Below, one piece after another: positions 1 to 8,337 of a stretch of DNA of 37,061 nucleotides. Source of the DNA: a candidate division WWE3 bacterium RIFCSPLOWO2_01_FULL_39_13. Lineage in GTDB: Bacteria > Patescibacteriota > WWE3 > 2-01-FULL-39-13. The notes below the pieces were generated by a model, which saw nothing but the letters and a program-made list of their open reading frames with translations, did no database searches and was not told the origin of the DNA. A program made the translations under genes and the position numbers. Where the stretch lies: NCBI GenBank assembly GCA_001772665.1, contig MEVH01000015.1:13223-50283 (forward strand), in the 5' to 3' direction. Positions within the stretch are counted from its first letter, which is position 1, and each line of letters starts with the position of its first letter.

Positions 1-2
1 AC

Positions 3-1352
3 AAAAGATATAAAAAAGAAGTAGAAATCAACTGGTACGAAAAATGCAAAAAGCTGGATTTTAAAAAACTTCCGAATCACGAAACTCTGCCAGAAAATCT
101 TGATAAAACAAAACACCTCCTATTAATTCCTACGGTAAATGAAAGCTTTGAAATTTTAAATGACTCAATAGGAGCAATAACTAAAGCAAATTACCCAATG
201 GAAAATATTGTTTTAGCTATTGGAACCGAAGAAATTGGCAGAGACCAGGTCTCGGATGTGATAAGGAGGCTGAAAGAAAAATATGGTGAAAAACTTCCAA
301 GGATTCTGCATTACATCCACCCAAAAGGAATTCCCGGAGAAATTGTCGGGGTTGCATCTCCGAACCGCGCATGGGCAGCAAAACATGCAGTAGAACAACT
401 TAAAAAGGAGGGTGAAAACATGAATAATTACATTTTCACCACATTTGACTCAGACTGGAGGCTCCATCCAGAATTCCTGCCACGCGTTGCATATGAGTAT
501 CTTACTGACGCAAAAAGATTCAACAGATTTTACGAAACCGTCGTGCATCTTTTCAGCAACAATATTTGGGATGTTCCGATTTTGTCGCGCATAGAAGCAA
601 ACAATGTAACCCTTGGAGTGCTTTCAAACTGGTCGTCAGGACAGCTCTTTGCTACGCCTAAAGAAACTTTCACCTGCTATTCATGCGCACTAGACACCCT
701 GATCACATCTGAGTACTGGGATACAAGATTCATTGACGATACAGTATTTTACTGGAGGGCGTTTAAAGCCCGAAAAGGAGATTTCGGCGACCGGCACTTT
801 TATATCCCAATCTACGGCGACGCAACAGGAGGATCAAACCTGCTGACAGCATACAAGAACTTGTATAAACAACTTGTAAGATGGGGCTGGGGAAGCGTCA
901 CTACTGTTATGGCAATAAAGGCAATTCTTGCTCATGCTGACAATAAGTCCTCTTTATCAGACAGAATTATGTGGATTTATTCAAAAGTCGAGAGGCACCT
1001 TTTCATGCGCACCGCAGTATTTCTTATAACATTTGGCTTTTCAATAATTACGCTCGTGAACGCTGCCTTTAAAAACTCCTCTACTGTTTACGGACTTCCC
1101 CAGCTTATGAGCATAATTCTTACCGGAGGGCTCTTAATGTTCATCCCGGCAACCTACATCCGCCTCAAGCTTTATGAAAACCATCTGCCTAAAAATTTCA
1201 CAAAGGTAAAAAGAATTTTAATGTGGCTTGAAGGTCCGGTAGTAGGGATAAATCTTTTGACTTATTCGTTTATACCATTTGTGTATGCAGAGACAATGAT
1301 GATGCTTGGGAAGCTTCCAAAAGTGACGTTTTATACACCGAAAACAAGGTAG
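3..1352 (+). CDS. Glycosyltransferase family 2 membrane protein, 5' partial
   Basis: The reading frame is open from the window edge, so the gene starts upstream; the first Met inside (198) is internal. The N-terminal part reads LLIPTVNESFE, the usual start of a GT2 nucleotide-sugar fold. Further on are a DSDW motif (DXD-type metal/sugar-nucleotide site), FIDDTVFYW and a QLVRWGWG segment that matches the QxxRW motif of processive, cellulose-synthase-like GT2 enzymes. The C-terminal ~120 residues hold about three hydrophobic segments, so the enzyme probably sits in the membrane and makes or exports a surface glycan. The substrate cannot be told. Downstream are other envelope genes (UbiA-like, WecA-like). 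Confidence 0.8.
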   Translation, partial: KRYKKEVEINWYEKCKKLDFKKLPNHETLPENLDKTKHLLLIPTVNESFEILNDSIGAITKANYPMENIVLAIGTEEIGRDQVSDVIRRLKEKYGEKLPRILHYIHPKGIPGEIVGVASPNRAWAAKHAVEQLKKEGENMNNYIFTTFDSDWRLHPEFLPRVAYEYLTDAKRFNRFYETVVHLFSNNIWDVPILSRIEANNVTLGVLSNWSSGQLFATPKETFTCYSCALDTLITSEYWDTRFIDDTVFYWRAFKARKGDFGDRHFYIPIYGDATGGSNLLTAYKNLYKQLVRWGWGSVTTVMAIKAILAHADNKSSLSDRIMWIYSKVERHLFMRTAVFLITFGFSIITLVNAAFKNSSTVYGLPQLMSIILTGGLLMFIPATYIRLKLYENHLPKNFTKVKRILMWLEGPVVGINLLTYSFIPFVYAETMMMLGKLPKVTFYTPKTR

Positions 1353-1403
1353 TATAATTCAGCCAATGACTCCACTAGCACACCTTTCAAGCAGCCTTCT
1401 AAT

Positions 1404-1557
1404 TTATCAACTACCGCGAGCTTACGCACGCGGTATGCTGTAGCGTCGCTTCGTTCCTTGCATTCCCACCTTCGGTGGAAAAGTAATGCTCGCTTTGCGA
1501 GTTTTATGGCTCAAATCCCTCGACCTTACGGTCGGGGTATTTCGCTCGCATTATAAA
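1404..1557. repeat. 154-bp multi-hairpin dispersed repeat, copy 1
   Basis: This stretch is identical to 25614-25767 except for one base (G at 1448, A at 25658). It packs four small hairpins: TACCGCG/CGCGGTA (1412-1418 with 1429-1435), CCACC-TTC-GGTGG (1466-1478), CTCGC-TTT-GCGAG (1489-1501) and CGACC-TTAC-GGTCG (1521-1534, extendable outward). GCTCGC or its complement GCGAGC recurs near both ends and in the middle. An apparent ORF from 1486 is just this repeat read through: its first 24 residues equal those of an apparent ORF in the second copy. No transposase lies nearby and no target-site duplication is evident. Confidence 0.9.
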
Positions 1558-1683
1558 GGCGCTGTTCTCTACAACCTCAACTTGCCAACAGGGCTAATCT
1601 TTGTACTGGCGCTTGCCGGATCTTTCGCTCCGGACATTGATGGACTGTCGGATTTCTACGGAGAATTAAGCGCCGAAAAATGG
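1558..1683. other. Intergenic stretch with nested inverted repeats
   Basis: GGCGCTT (1608-1614) pairs with AAGCGCC (1668-1674), and inside it CCGGA pairs with TCCGG around an 8-nt loop, followed by GACA/TGTC. It could fold into a branched hairpin just upstream of the mntA promoter. No credible gene is seen. The rest of 1353-1403 between the glycosyltransferase and the repeat shows nothing. Confidence 0.35.
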
Positions 1684-1689
1684 TAAAAT
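1684..1689 (+). promoter_or_regulatory. -10 box of mntA, leaderless-type
   Basis: TAAAAT preceded by TGG (extended -10) ends 6 nt before the ATG at 1696. Transcription would start on or next to the start codon. No clear -35 is seen. Confidence 0.5.
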
Positions 1690-1695
1690 CGCATT

Positions 1696-1998
1696 ATGCA
1701 GATAGACTTTATTGACCAGAACAAACTGCGGAGGCAAATTAAATCCATCATCAAAAGCAGTCTTGGGCCTAGCTACAGAGTCTACTTTTTCGGTTCAAGG
1801 GTAAAAGGAAACAATTTAGAAAGATCCGATATAGACATCGCCATTGGTGGACCTCAAAAAGTATCAGCCTCCAAAAGGCTTGACTTGCAGGATCAAATTG
1901 ATAATCTTCCCTATCTTTATAAATTTGATATAGTTGACTTGAATTCTATGCCTAAGGAGTTTTCACAGAAAATTATGATTAATGCTGAGGAGTTCTAA
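1696..1998 (+). CDS. mntA: MntA-like minimal nucleotidyltransferase (antitoxin)
   Basis: A 100-residue protein with the minimal nucleotidyltransferase signature GS-x10-D-x-D (GSRVKGNNLERSDIDIA, around residues 33-49). In MNT/HEPN toxin-antitoxin pairs the MNT protein adds AMP residues to a tyrosine of the HEPN toxin and so silences it; that role is family knowledge. The next gene, 4 bp downstream, is the matching HEPN protein, which makes the assignment firm. The start at 1696 fits an extended -10 box 6 nt upstream. Length is normal for the family. Confidence 0.85.
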   Translation: MQIDFIDQNKLRRQIKSIIKSSLGPSYRVYFFGSRVKGNNLERSDIDIAIGGPQKVSASKRLDLQDQIDNLPYLYKFDIVDLNSMPKEFSQKIMINAEEF

Positions 1999-2002
1999 TT
2001 AA

Positions 2003-2371
2003 ATGGAAAAACTAAGTGATTTCTCCAATTCGCTAAACAGACTCGAGGAGGCGCTGAAAGTCGATAAATCAGATATTTCCCGCGATTCTGCAATTAAGAG
2101 GTTTGAGCTGGCTTTCGACTTAGCCTGGAAATGTATTAAAGAATTCTCAAAAGACCAGGGGCTGGAATGTTACTCGCCACGAGACTGTTTTAAAACAGCT
2201 TTCGAGCTGAAGCTTATTGATCATGATGAAAAATGGCTTGAAATGATACAATCTCGCAACGAGTCGGTTCACCTATATAACGAGAAAGGTGCTGAGAATC
2301 TTTTCTCCAAATTACCTGAATTTCTGAACTTGCTTAAAGGACTTAACGAGAACCTGAAATCTCGATACTGA
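2003..2371 (+). CDS. hepT: HEPN-domain toxin, HI0074/HepT-like
   Basis: A 122-residue helical protein of the HI0074 (nucleotidyltransferase substrate-binding) type. It carries the RX4HXY motif of HEPN ribonucleases as RNESVHLY (R85, H90, Y92); R and H are the catalytic pair and the Tyr is the residue that the partner MntA is known to AMPylate in characterised systems. It follows mntA by 4 bp, and GAGGAG at the end of mntA (about 1988-1993) serves as Shine-Dalgarno. Inferred role: RNA-cleaving toxin controlled by the upstream gene. All key residues are intact. Confidence 0.82.
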   Translation: MEKLSDFSNSLNRLEEALKVDKSDISRDSAIKRFELAFDLAWKCIKEFSKDQGLECYSPRDCFKTAFELKLIDHDEKWLEMIQSRNESVHLYNEKGAENLFSKLPEFLNLLKGLNENLKSRY

Positions 2372-2393
2372 GCGAACATCCTCTTCTGATGGC

Positions 2394-2416
2394 ATCCAGG
2401 GGGAGAGCTCTGCCCC
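2394..2416. other. GC-rich hairpin between hepT and ubiA-like gene
   Basis: GGGG-G-AGAGCTCT-G-CCCC forms a strong hairpin with one G.G mismatch. No T-tract follows, so it is not a standard intrinsic terminator; it may still separate the TA pair from the next transcript. Confidence 0.35.
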
Positions 2417-2427
2417 ATACTCTTTGC

Positions 2428-2433
2428 TATAAT
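2428..2433 (+). promoter_or_regulatory. -10 box (TATAAT) of the UbiA-like gene
   Basis: Perfect TATAAT ending 7 nt before the GTG start at 2441, again implying a leaderless mRNA. A -35 is not obvious. Confidence 0.55.
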
Positions 2434-2440
2434 CTAGTTA

Positions 2441-3379
2441 GTGATTCTTCAGACTGAAAATAAACTTTACCACTTTGTACGGGCGGTCCGCCCGAGACAG
2501 TGGATTAAAAACGGCGTTGTCTTTGCCCCGATTATTTTTAAAGGAGAGCTTTTTGAGATAGACTTCTTTTTCAGAACAGTACTAGCATTCATATACTTTT
2601 GTGTTATAGCATCAGCAATCTACCTTATCAATGACTGCCGTGATCTTGAAAGCGACAGAGCGCATCCAATCAAAAAAGATAGACCGATAGCTGCAGGAAA
2701 AATAAGTGTAAAAGAGGCATTGACGGCAGGGCTAATAACTTTAGCAACAGCAATCCCATCAGCTTATATTCTTATTGGAAGTTATTTCGGAACGGTTCTG
2801 CTTTTCTACACAATTCTTCAATTCGCCTATATATTCAAGCTTAAAAACATAATAATTGTCGATGCACTGGCAATTGCAACCGGGTTTATTTTGCGCGTTT
2901 TTTCCGGAGCCCTTGCTATTCCTATATCTATCTCATCATGGCTTGTTCTTGCCGTAACGGGTGTCTCGCTTCTTTTGGCATTTGGAAAGCGCCGGGCAGA
3001 AAGAACACTTTTGCAGGCAAAAGGAATTTCCAACGAAAAAACAAGAAAGCTTCTTAAGCATTACCCTGACACTTTGCTGGACTCAATGATTTCGATGTCA
3101 GCATCATTCGCGATTATTACCTATTCTCTTTTCACATTTCAGACTTCTCCTGATAGAGGAATTGGAGTAATCCTTGAGGAATTTCTGCCGTCAACGTTAA
3201 TTGGGGCAAAACTCTTGATGCTTACAATACCTTTTGTCATCTACGGTGTCGCCAGATACCTTTATGTAATTTATGAAAAAAGGCAGGGAGAAAGCCCTGA
3301 AAGGATCTTAATAAGTGACAAGCCTCTGCTGTTTAATACAATTTTGTGGGCTGTAATAGTAATTTTCATTACGAATTAA
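2441..3379 (+). CDS. UbiA-family decaprenyl-phosphate phosphoribosyltransferase-like protein
   Basis: A 312-residue polytopic membrane protein starting with GTG. It has the UbiA signature NDCRDLESDRAHP followed by KKDRPIAAG (residues ~64-88), the Asp-rich site that binds Mg and prenyl diphosphate or phosphate. The N-terminal RPRQWIKN and the HPxKxxRPxAxG string match the subfamily of Rv3806c, which moves phosphoribose from PRPP to decaprenyl phosphate for arabinan precursors. About eight to nine hydrophobic segments follow. It converges with the WecA-like gene, 22 bp away. The subfamily assignment is likely, though a different prenyl acceptor remains possible. Confidence 0.8.
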   Translation: MILQTENKLYHFVRAVRPRQWIKNGVVFAPIIFKGELFEIDFFFRTVLAFIYFCVIASAIYLINDCRDLESDRAHPIKKDRPIAAGKISVKEALTAGLITLATAIPSAYILIGSYFGTVLLFYTILQFAYIFKLKNIIIVDALAIATGFILRVFSGALAIPISISSWLVLAVTGVSLLLAFGKRRAERTLLQAKGISNEKTRKLLKHYPDTLLDSMISMSASFAIITYSLFTFQTSPDRGIGVILEEFLPSTLIGAKLLMLTIPFVIYGVARYLYVIYEKRQGESPERILISDKPLLFNTILWAVIVIFITN

Positions 3380-3401
3380 AAGGAAATCTCGCTGCAATCT
3401 A

Positions 3402-4880
3402 CTATTGTCCAGGTGCGCGCGCTTTCTTGAAAATGTTGGCCATAGAAATTCCAAGAACGACAAGTGCGGCGATGGTCGCGACAGAAAGCGCGCGCACCCT
3501 GCCCTGTGTAGAAATTCCCACAAAGACCAGCAGAAACGCAGTTATCCAGTAAAAAACAGCCACTCTTGTTTTGCTCCAGCCGAATTTCTCTAAAAGAAGA
3601 TGATGCAGGTGCTCTCTGTCTCCCCAGAAAGGCATCTGTCCGCGCCTTATCCTTCTAATAATTGCAAACATTCCATCCAAAAACGGAATCATTAAAACCA
3701 GAAGAGTCGTCGCCACTTTTGTACTTCCGACAATAGACAATGCAGCAATAATCAGACCAGCAGAAGTCGCGCCAAAGCCCCACAAAAGCTTTTGAGGCGG
3801 CCATGTAAAAACAGCCATTCCCAGCCCCGCCCCAGCTGACAGCGTGGCAAGTTTAATAAATACCGCTGCCTGGGGATCTGTTTCAAGTGATCCAAGCATT
3901 AAAACAGCAATAACTATTGACGCTGCAGAAACCAGTCCGGCATATACTCCGTCCGTTCCGTTCGCAAACGACATAAAATTCATAGACCACCACATCCACA
4001 TCACCGCAGCAAGAACTCCAAGATAATAAACCTTATGCTCGCCCATAAAATCAATTACATATTTAAGCCCATCCAGCTTAATTGCCTCGCCAAACGGGTT
4101 TGGAATATAAACTAAAATTATTCCAGACATGACAGTAATAAAAACCGCCAGAATCTGCAAAAACAACCTGGTATAGGGGCTCATATCTCTTTTATCATCT
4201 CTCAGCCCCACGACAACGCAGATTGCTGCTCCGATAAGTATTCCAATAATTCTTTGGCTGGACAATATGGGAAGAATAAAAAGTGCTGGAACTAATATTC
4301 CAAGAAAATACGCCAGCCCCCCGGCGCGCGGAACCGGTTTGGTCAAAAGCATGGCTGGATGTTTGTGAATTAGCGGATCATCCATAAAACCATATTTTTT
4401 TGCAATTTTTATCACTAATGGAACTGCAGCCAGAGTTGTAATAAAAGCAAGCAATACCGGGAATACAATTATCCTGATCCAGACAGGAAGAATGAGTTCA
4501 GAGTGAGAGGTCAGCACTACTATTCGGAGAATATAAAGATTAAAAACTAAATTTATAATAAAAGAGCCTGCTGAATAAAATTTCCCTGCCTGTATATTTC
4601 CGGCCGACTGCACGCGCATCGAGATAACGATATTTGTGATTAAGAGGATAAGCCCCGCAATTAAAACTCCTTGTATAGAATTTTTTGGAGCAAGCTGATA
4701 ATCCCCCCAGGGCATAGAATAAAATAAGGGGATAATTTGGGGGATCCTTGAGAATGAATAATAAACGTAAGAAATGGTCGAAAGACTCACAGCCAAGTTC
4801 ATGATATTTAATATGAGCGATGCTTTATTATTTTTTATCAGGAGCAGGTTGATTTTAGGAAGCTTTAACTTAAAAGCCAT
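3402..4880 (-). CDS. WecA/TagO/MraY-family polyprenyl-phosphate sugar-1-phosphate transferase with extra N-terminal membrane domain
   Basis: A 492-residue polytopic protein. From about residue 165 it follows the GT4-type phospho-sugar transferase family: DDP near 167, GLRDDKRDM with the DD pair near 228, SFANGTDG near 305-311 and DREHLHHLL near 421-429, the HxHH-type motif that marks WecA/TagO-like enzymes (UDP-HexNAc donors) rather than MraY. It should load a sugar-phosphate onto undecaprenyl phosphate at the inner membrane. About 150 residues with three to four hydrophobic segments precede this core, longer than typical WecA (about 350 residues). It is the last gene of a leftward four-gene operon. 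Confidence 0.85.
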   Translation of the reverse strand: MAFKLKLPKINLLLIKNNKASLILNIMNLAVSLSTISYVYYSFSRIPQIIPLFYSMPWGDYQLAPKNSIQGVLIAGLILLITNIVISMRVQSAGNIQAGKFYSAGSFIINLVFNLYILRIVVLTSHSELILPVWIRIIVFPVLLAFITTLAAVPLVIKIAKKYGFMDDPLIHKHPAMLLTKPVPRAGGLAYFLGILVPALFILPILSSQRIIGILIGAAICVVVGLRDDKRDMSPYTRLFLQILAVFITVMSGIILVYIPNPFGEAIKLDGLKYVIDFMGEHKVYYLGVLAAVMWMWWSMNFMSFANGTDGVYAGLVSAASIVIAVLMLGSLETDPQAAVFIKLATLSAGAGLGMAVFTWPPQKLLWGFGATSAGLIIAALSIVGSTKVATTLLVLMIPFLDGMFAIIRRIRRGQMPFWGDREHLHHLLLEKFGWSKTRVAVFYWITAFLLVFVGISTQGRVRALSVATIAALVVLGISMANIFKKARAPGQ

Positions 4881-4925
4881 TGATATTAATGTACTATCGA
4901 AAGGGTCACATCACAAGTTTAAAGG

Positions 4926-5357
4926 TCACTTCAAAACAATGAGAAAGAGGCTTATTTCAGAATAGGCTAATGAATCGTCTTTCATGCTTACCTCAAGATC
5001 AGCGCTTAACGGATTCATTATCAATTTTGCTTCAACCCCTTTTTCGGCAAGATCATTTGGAACAGCAGCGATTACTTTATAGCTGTCTCCTAGGTATTTC
5101 TCGGGAAGCACATTGTAAAACTTCTCGGTACGGCTTTTTCCAAGATTCAGTTTAAGGCTAATTTCCTCAGCGACATCAACGGCGGGGTTCTTGTTTATAG
5201 CTTTAGTATCAACGACGCCGAGAACGGCAGAGTCAACAGCCAAAGGCATTTGAGGCTGACTCTCCTCGTATCCCTCAAACCAAAAAGTTCCAAGCGGAAG
5301 CGCCAAAAGTACCGCAAGAAAGACTATTAATGCAGACGTATTTATAATTTTCCTCAT
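4926..5357 (-). CDS. Hypothetical membrane-anchored protein
   Basis: 143 residues, not recognised. An N-terminal hydrophobic stretch (TSALIVFLAVLLALPLGTF) acts as signal anchor; the rest is a hydrophilic, probably extracytoplasmic domain. Its ATG overlaps the stop of the upstream membrane protein (ATGA, 5354-5357), and the WecA-like gene starts 45 bp downstream, so the three are probably co-transcribed and linked to envelope biogenesis. Confidence 0.6.
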   Translation of the reverse strand: MRKIINTSALIVFLAVLLALPLGTFWFEGYEESQPQMPLAVDSAVLGVVDTKAINKNPAVDVAEEISLKLNLGKSRTEKFYNVLPEKYLGDSYKVIAAVPNDLAEKGVEAKLIMNPLSADLEVSMKDDSLAYSEISLFLIVLK

Positions 5358-5995
5358 ACAAGAATCTCCTCTTTTATTTCTTCGAACTTTATTACTTTCG
5401 GCTTTCTTGGACTGTCAGGCTCAAAACTTTTTCGGTCAGTAATAATTTCCTTCTCCAGATCAATTAACAGCATTGCGGAAGACAGAATTGTTACAGTAAA
5501 TGCGCCCCAAAAGAGCAAGTAGCTTGAAAGACCGAAATAAGCCTGAAACCCAAAAATTATCGTCGTGATCCAGGCATACGAAAGCCAGACAAAGGCCTGG
5601 GAAAAAATTATTTCTGTAGCCTCAATTAGTTCACTCATGTCCATTTCAAGAAGCCGAGCCGATAAACGTGGAGAGATATGAGTGTCATGAAAAATGTGAG
5701 CCTTTACTACAACCCATATTAAGCCTGCCACAACGGCTATATACATAAAAAGGGATGAGTATGTGTTAATTTCAATATATTCTGCGGGGGTGGTGAAAAT
5801 GAGGCGGAAGCCCTCTACATTGTAGGAGGCTCCCATATAGTTTGCTAAAAAGACGATTGCTGTAATTTTCACAAATACAAGTAAAACAGCAGGGAAAATG
5901 GCGTAGTCTATAAGTTTTACCAGAGTTTTTGAATACATGGCAGGGAAATATACCTTCCTTGTTCGATCATAGTATGTTTGGTATTTATCCGTCAA
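5354..5995 (-). CDS. Hypothetical polytopic membrane protein
   Basis: 213 residues with about four hydrophobic segments (near residues 32-52, 80-98, 135-155, 160-178) and charged ends; family not recognised. The longest frame begins with TTG (5993-5995); an internal ATG (MYSKTLVKL, about residue 20) is an alternative start. It overlaps the following gene by 4 bp and lies 47 bp behind the PEGA protein gene, so it belongs to the same leftward operon. Confidence 0.6.
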   Translation of the reverse strand: MTDKYQTYYDRTRKVYFPAMYSKTLVKLIDYAIFPAVLLVFVKITAIVFLANYMGASYNVEGFRLIFTTPAEYIEINTYSSLFMYIAVVAGLIWVVVKAHIFHDTHISPRLSARLLEMDMSELIEATEIIFSQAFVWLSYAWITTIIFGFQAYFGLSSYLLFWGAFTVTILSSAMLLIDLEKEIITDRKSFEPDSPRKPKVIKFEEIKEEILV

Positions 5996-6042
5996 TACTG
6001 GCGTGAAGGTTTAAGAACCGCCATCTTATCCAGAGCGTCTTT

Positions 6043-7209
6043 TTACTCTACTTTCTCTACATACTGCTCTGAGCCGGATATCCATCCTTCTTTTCCTTCT
6101 TCATAGGGGATCTTATACCAGCCGTTTTTCTCTTCAAGCACTTTGAACGTGGCACCGGTTTCAGCCTTAGAGACCTGCTCTGCAGCAGTGCTTGCATCTA
6201 CTCTTATTCTTAAATAGCCAAGTGAATTTTCTTTTATCTTTACACTAAATCCTGTGCTTGTACCGACTCCGGAAGTTCCAGCCTTTGCCAGTGACTCTTT
6301 TGCGCTGTCGCTTAAATCGGGGCTCTGAGATGATCCAAGATATGCCATAAAAACTTCGCCCTCGAAATTTATGTCCTCAGGCTTTATTTCATTTCCCCCT
6401 TCGTCGTATACTTTGCCGTTATCAGCAATCATATAATTGAATTTTTCAGCTTTGTAGTTTCCAAAAGAAGCCACAGACCGCGTTTTCAGCCAGTAATTAA
6501 TTGCTTTTGCCCACGCCTGTTTATCGGCAAAAGCCGGATCAGATACGCTTGAAAAATTAATAAAGTGGACTCCATTTGCCACACCTTCAATGCTTGTAAC
6601 CTCAGAAGGTATAGGTCTTAAGAACATGTCCACTCTAATGTTGAGATCGTATCCCTGCATAACTTTTACGTCAACTAATTGATCCTCGTATCCATCCTTT
6701 TTAAACATAAGATTGTACTTGTCGTCATCATTTTGTTTTAACAGCTCTTTAGTTTTAAATTTAATGGGAGTTTTCCCAATCTCAACGCCGTCGACGATCA
6801 CAAGAACATCCGATACATCGGGGGACACAACAGAAATAACTTTGTCAGAGCCTCCTGTTTTGGTAAACCATAGATTCTGGCCCGAACTAAAGGAGCTGTT
6901 TACTCCAAGGTCGCGTTTTATGATTGCTGCTGTGCCGGCAGCAGGTTTGATAATTGTAGAATAAGAGCTGTTTTCTCCGTTTATATCAACATCGACTTTG
7001 CCTGTGAAAACCCGTTCTGTATAAACTGGAGTTTCGCCAAGATCCTTTCCATTTATCAGCACTGCAGCCTTGCCATTTTCTGTATCAACGCTTATTGCTG
7101 CGTTGCCGATTTCACCTTTATATGAATTAAAAATCAAAAAGCCGATGGACGCAACCACCGCAATAGATAAAACGATCGTAACGATCTGGTATACATCAAA
7201 TTTCTTCAT
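6043..7209 (-). CDS. PEGA-domain protein with C-terminal SH3b domain
   Basis: An extracytoplasmic protein anchored by one N-terminal segment (IVTIVLSIAVVASIGFLIF). Two PEGA-type beta domains follow, with the typical phrases VLINGKDLGETPVY and VIVDGVEIGKTPIKF; the C-terminal ~60 residues look like a bacterial SH3 domain (LGYLRIRV, then GATFKVLEEKNGWYKI, then GKEGWISG). PEGA and SH3b modules usually bind cell-wall material. The frame can be extended to a TTG at 7233, but the ATG at 7209 is preferred because a -10-like TGG-TATCCT lies 8 nt upstream and the anchor then starts normally. It leads the operon ending in the WecA-like gene, which fits an envelope role. Confidence 0.75.
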   Translation of the reverse strand: MKKFDVYQIVTIVLSIAVVASIGFLIFNSYKGEIGNAAISVDTENGKAAVLINGKDLGETPVYTERVFTGKVDVDINGENSSYSTIIKPAAGTAAIIKRDLGVNSSFSSGQNLWFTKTGGSDKVISVVSPDVSDVLVIVDGVEIGKTPIKFKTKELLKQNDDDKYNLMFKKDGYEDQLVDVKVMQGYDLNIRVDMFLRPIPSEVTSIEGVANGVHFINFSSVSDPAFADKQAWAKAINYWLKTRSVASFGNYKAEKFNYMIADNGKVYDEGGNEIKPEDINFEGEVFMAYLGSSQSPDLSDSAKESLAKAGTSGVGTSTGFSVKIKENSLGYLRIRVDASTAAEQVSKAETGATFKVLEEKNGWYKIPYEEGKEGWISGSEQYVEKVE

Positions 7210-7265
7210 ATGAACAAAGGATACCACATTCAAAATCTATAGTGTTATTGTAAATCTGGCTCGAA

Positions 7266-7414
7266 CTAATACTTTTTTGACGACCAGCGGATAACTATTA
7301 CTAGGCTATCCTCTAAAGCTTCCATTGCATGGGGAATGTTAGGATCATAAAATCAACTATCCAACCATGATATTTATCTGAAAAATCTTTTACACTGCCT
7401 GTTTTAATTGTCAT
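7266..7414 (-). pseudogene. Cupin-like gene remnant with internal deletion
   Basis: The gap between the PEGA gene and the phosphatase gene is not empty. On the minus strand an ATG at 7414 opens MTIKTGSVKDFSDKYHGWIV, and in a second frame the region ends with HAMEALEDSLVIVIRWSSKK followed by Tyr and a TAG at 7266. The latter resembles the last beta strands of small sugar-type cupin proteins, the former their N-terminus. The middle of the domain is missing and the two pieces are in different frames. I read it as a decayed gene; recognition is by eye only. Confidence 0.5.
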
Positions 7415-7448
7415 CTTGGTATTTTAGTATTATAGACTTCTCAATCGT

Positions 7449-8264
7449 TTAATCTATGCACTTTATAAAGTAACATGTTTTTTCTTTATGCATTTTGTTT
7501 CTTTTAGTGTATTTCGAGATAAAATCCGAGGATTCGATAGAAAACTCTGAGTTTTTTATTTCTTTGACAAACCTGGTGTCTTTCATTGCTGGAATGAAAC
7601 CGTCGGTATAAAGGCATATTAGATCATTAGATTTAAGAGACTCTTCTCCGCACTGGACGAATTTATCAAATCCCTCTCTTCCATCAATTGCTCCATAGCC
7701 TAATGTTTGACCATCTATTTCAAAAGAATTATTTCGGTAATCTTTTCTCCATGCCTTTCTTTCCTCGGGTTTTGTCCAATCATAATGAGCTTTGTAATAT
7801 TCAGCAGAAATATTCACATAAGACTTCAAAGTTGGATGATCGACTAAATCGTCAGAAAAAATTGAAAAGAAACTATCATCCAATACATAATAAATAAGTT
7901 TATCCTTTTTTATAATTATAAGTGCAAATACAACTGCTCCAATTGTAAAAGCATTATTTTCTCGGTTTTTATATAGCTCTGAAGACCTGTTAAATTTCAT
8001 CACTTTCTGATTGATAATCTTCACAGCTCTTTTTATATCAGAAAGCTCCTTTTCTGTATTTTTTAATTCTGAAATAAATGTGCTGCAAATGATTTTGGCG
8101 ACTTCAGCTGAATCAGACGGGCTTGGATAAAGCCCGTCCTGCAGATCATGCGTTATACCATCTGCAACAACAAAAATATTTTCATGATTAGCATAAAAAT
8201 CCTCTTGAGGAAGATAAGGCTTTTCTAAATTGTTTTCGTGGTAAACAAAAAACTTAAGCTTCAT
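7449..8264 (-). CDS. PP2C-like protein phosphatase, divergent
   Basis: About 271 residues from the ATG at 8264, chosen because TATAAT lies 7 nt upstream and because a longer frame (to 8411) would run into the transporter gene. PP2C features: QEDFYANHENIFVVADGIT (motif with metal-binding Asp plus DG), GAVVFALII with YYVLDDS, LGYGAIDG, and DLICLYTDGFIPAM. The last PP2C motif (DN/DD-x-T near the C-terminus) reads EKTCYFIKC, so a metal-binding Asp looks missing. Probable Ser/Thr phosphatase, or a phosphatase-like sensor. No kinase gene is adjacent. Confidence 0.7.
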   Translation of the reverse strand: MKLKFFVYHENNLEKPYLPQEDFYANHENIFVVADGITHDLQDGLYPSPSDSAEVAKIICSTFISELKNTEKELSDIKRAVKIINQKVMKFNRSSELYKNRENNAFTIGAVVFALIIIKKDKLIYYVLDDSFFSIFSDDLVDHPTLKSYVNISAEYYKAHYDWTKPEERKAWRKDYRNNSFEIDGQTLGYGAIDGREGFDKFVQCGEESLKSNDLICLYTDGFIPAMKDTRFVKEIKNSEFSIESSDFISKYTKRNKMHKEKTCYFIKCID

Positions 8265-8271
8265 AGGCGGA

Positions 8272-8277
8272 ATTATA
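8272..8277 (-). promoter_or_regulatory. -10 box of the PP2C-like gene
   Basis: TATAAT on the minus strand, preceded by GCTGA, 7 nt from the ATG at 8264. The same GCTGATATAAT string precedes the neighbouring transporter gene. Confidence 0.5.
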
Positions 8278-8337
8278 TCAGCAATCATCCGGTAGCATGT
8301 TCTGAGCCTGCTAAAATCGGGGGCTGATATGGTACAG

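Noticed and set aside
1486-1686. Small proteins beginning MLALRVLWLKSLDLTVGVFR at 1486 and 25696
   Set aside because: Both begin inside the 154-bp repeat and diverge right after it; the hairpin structure explains the sequence better than coding does.
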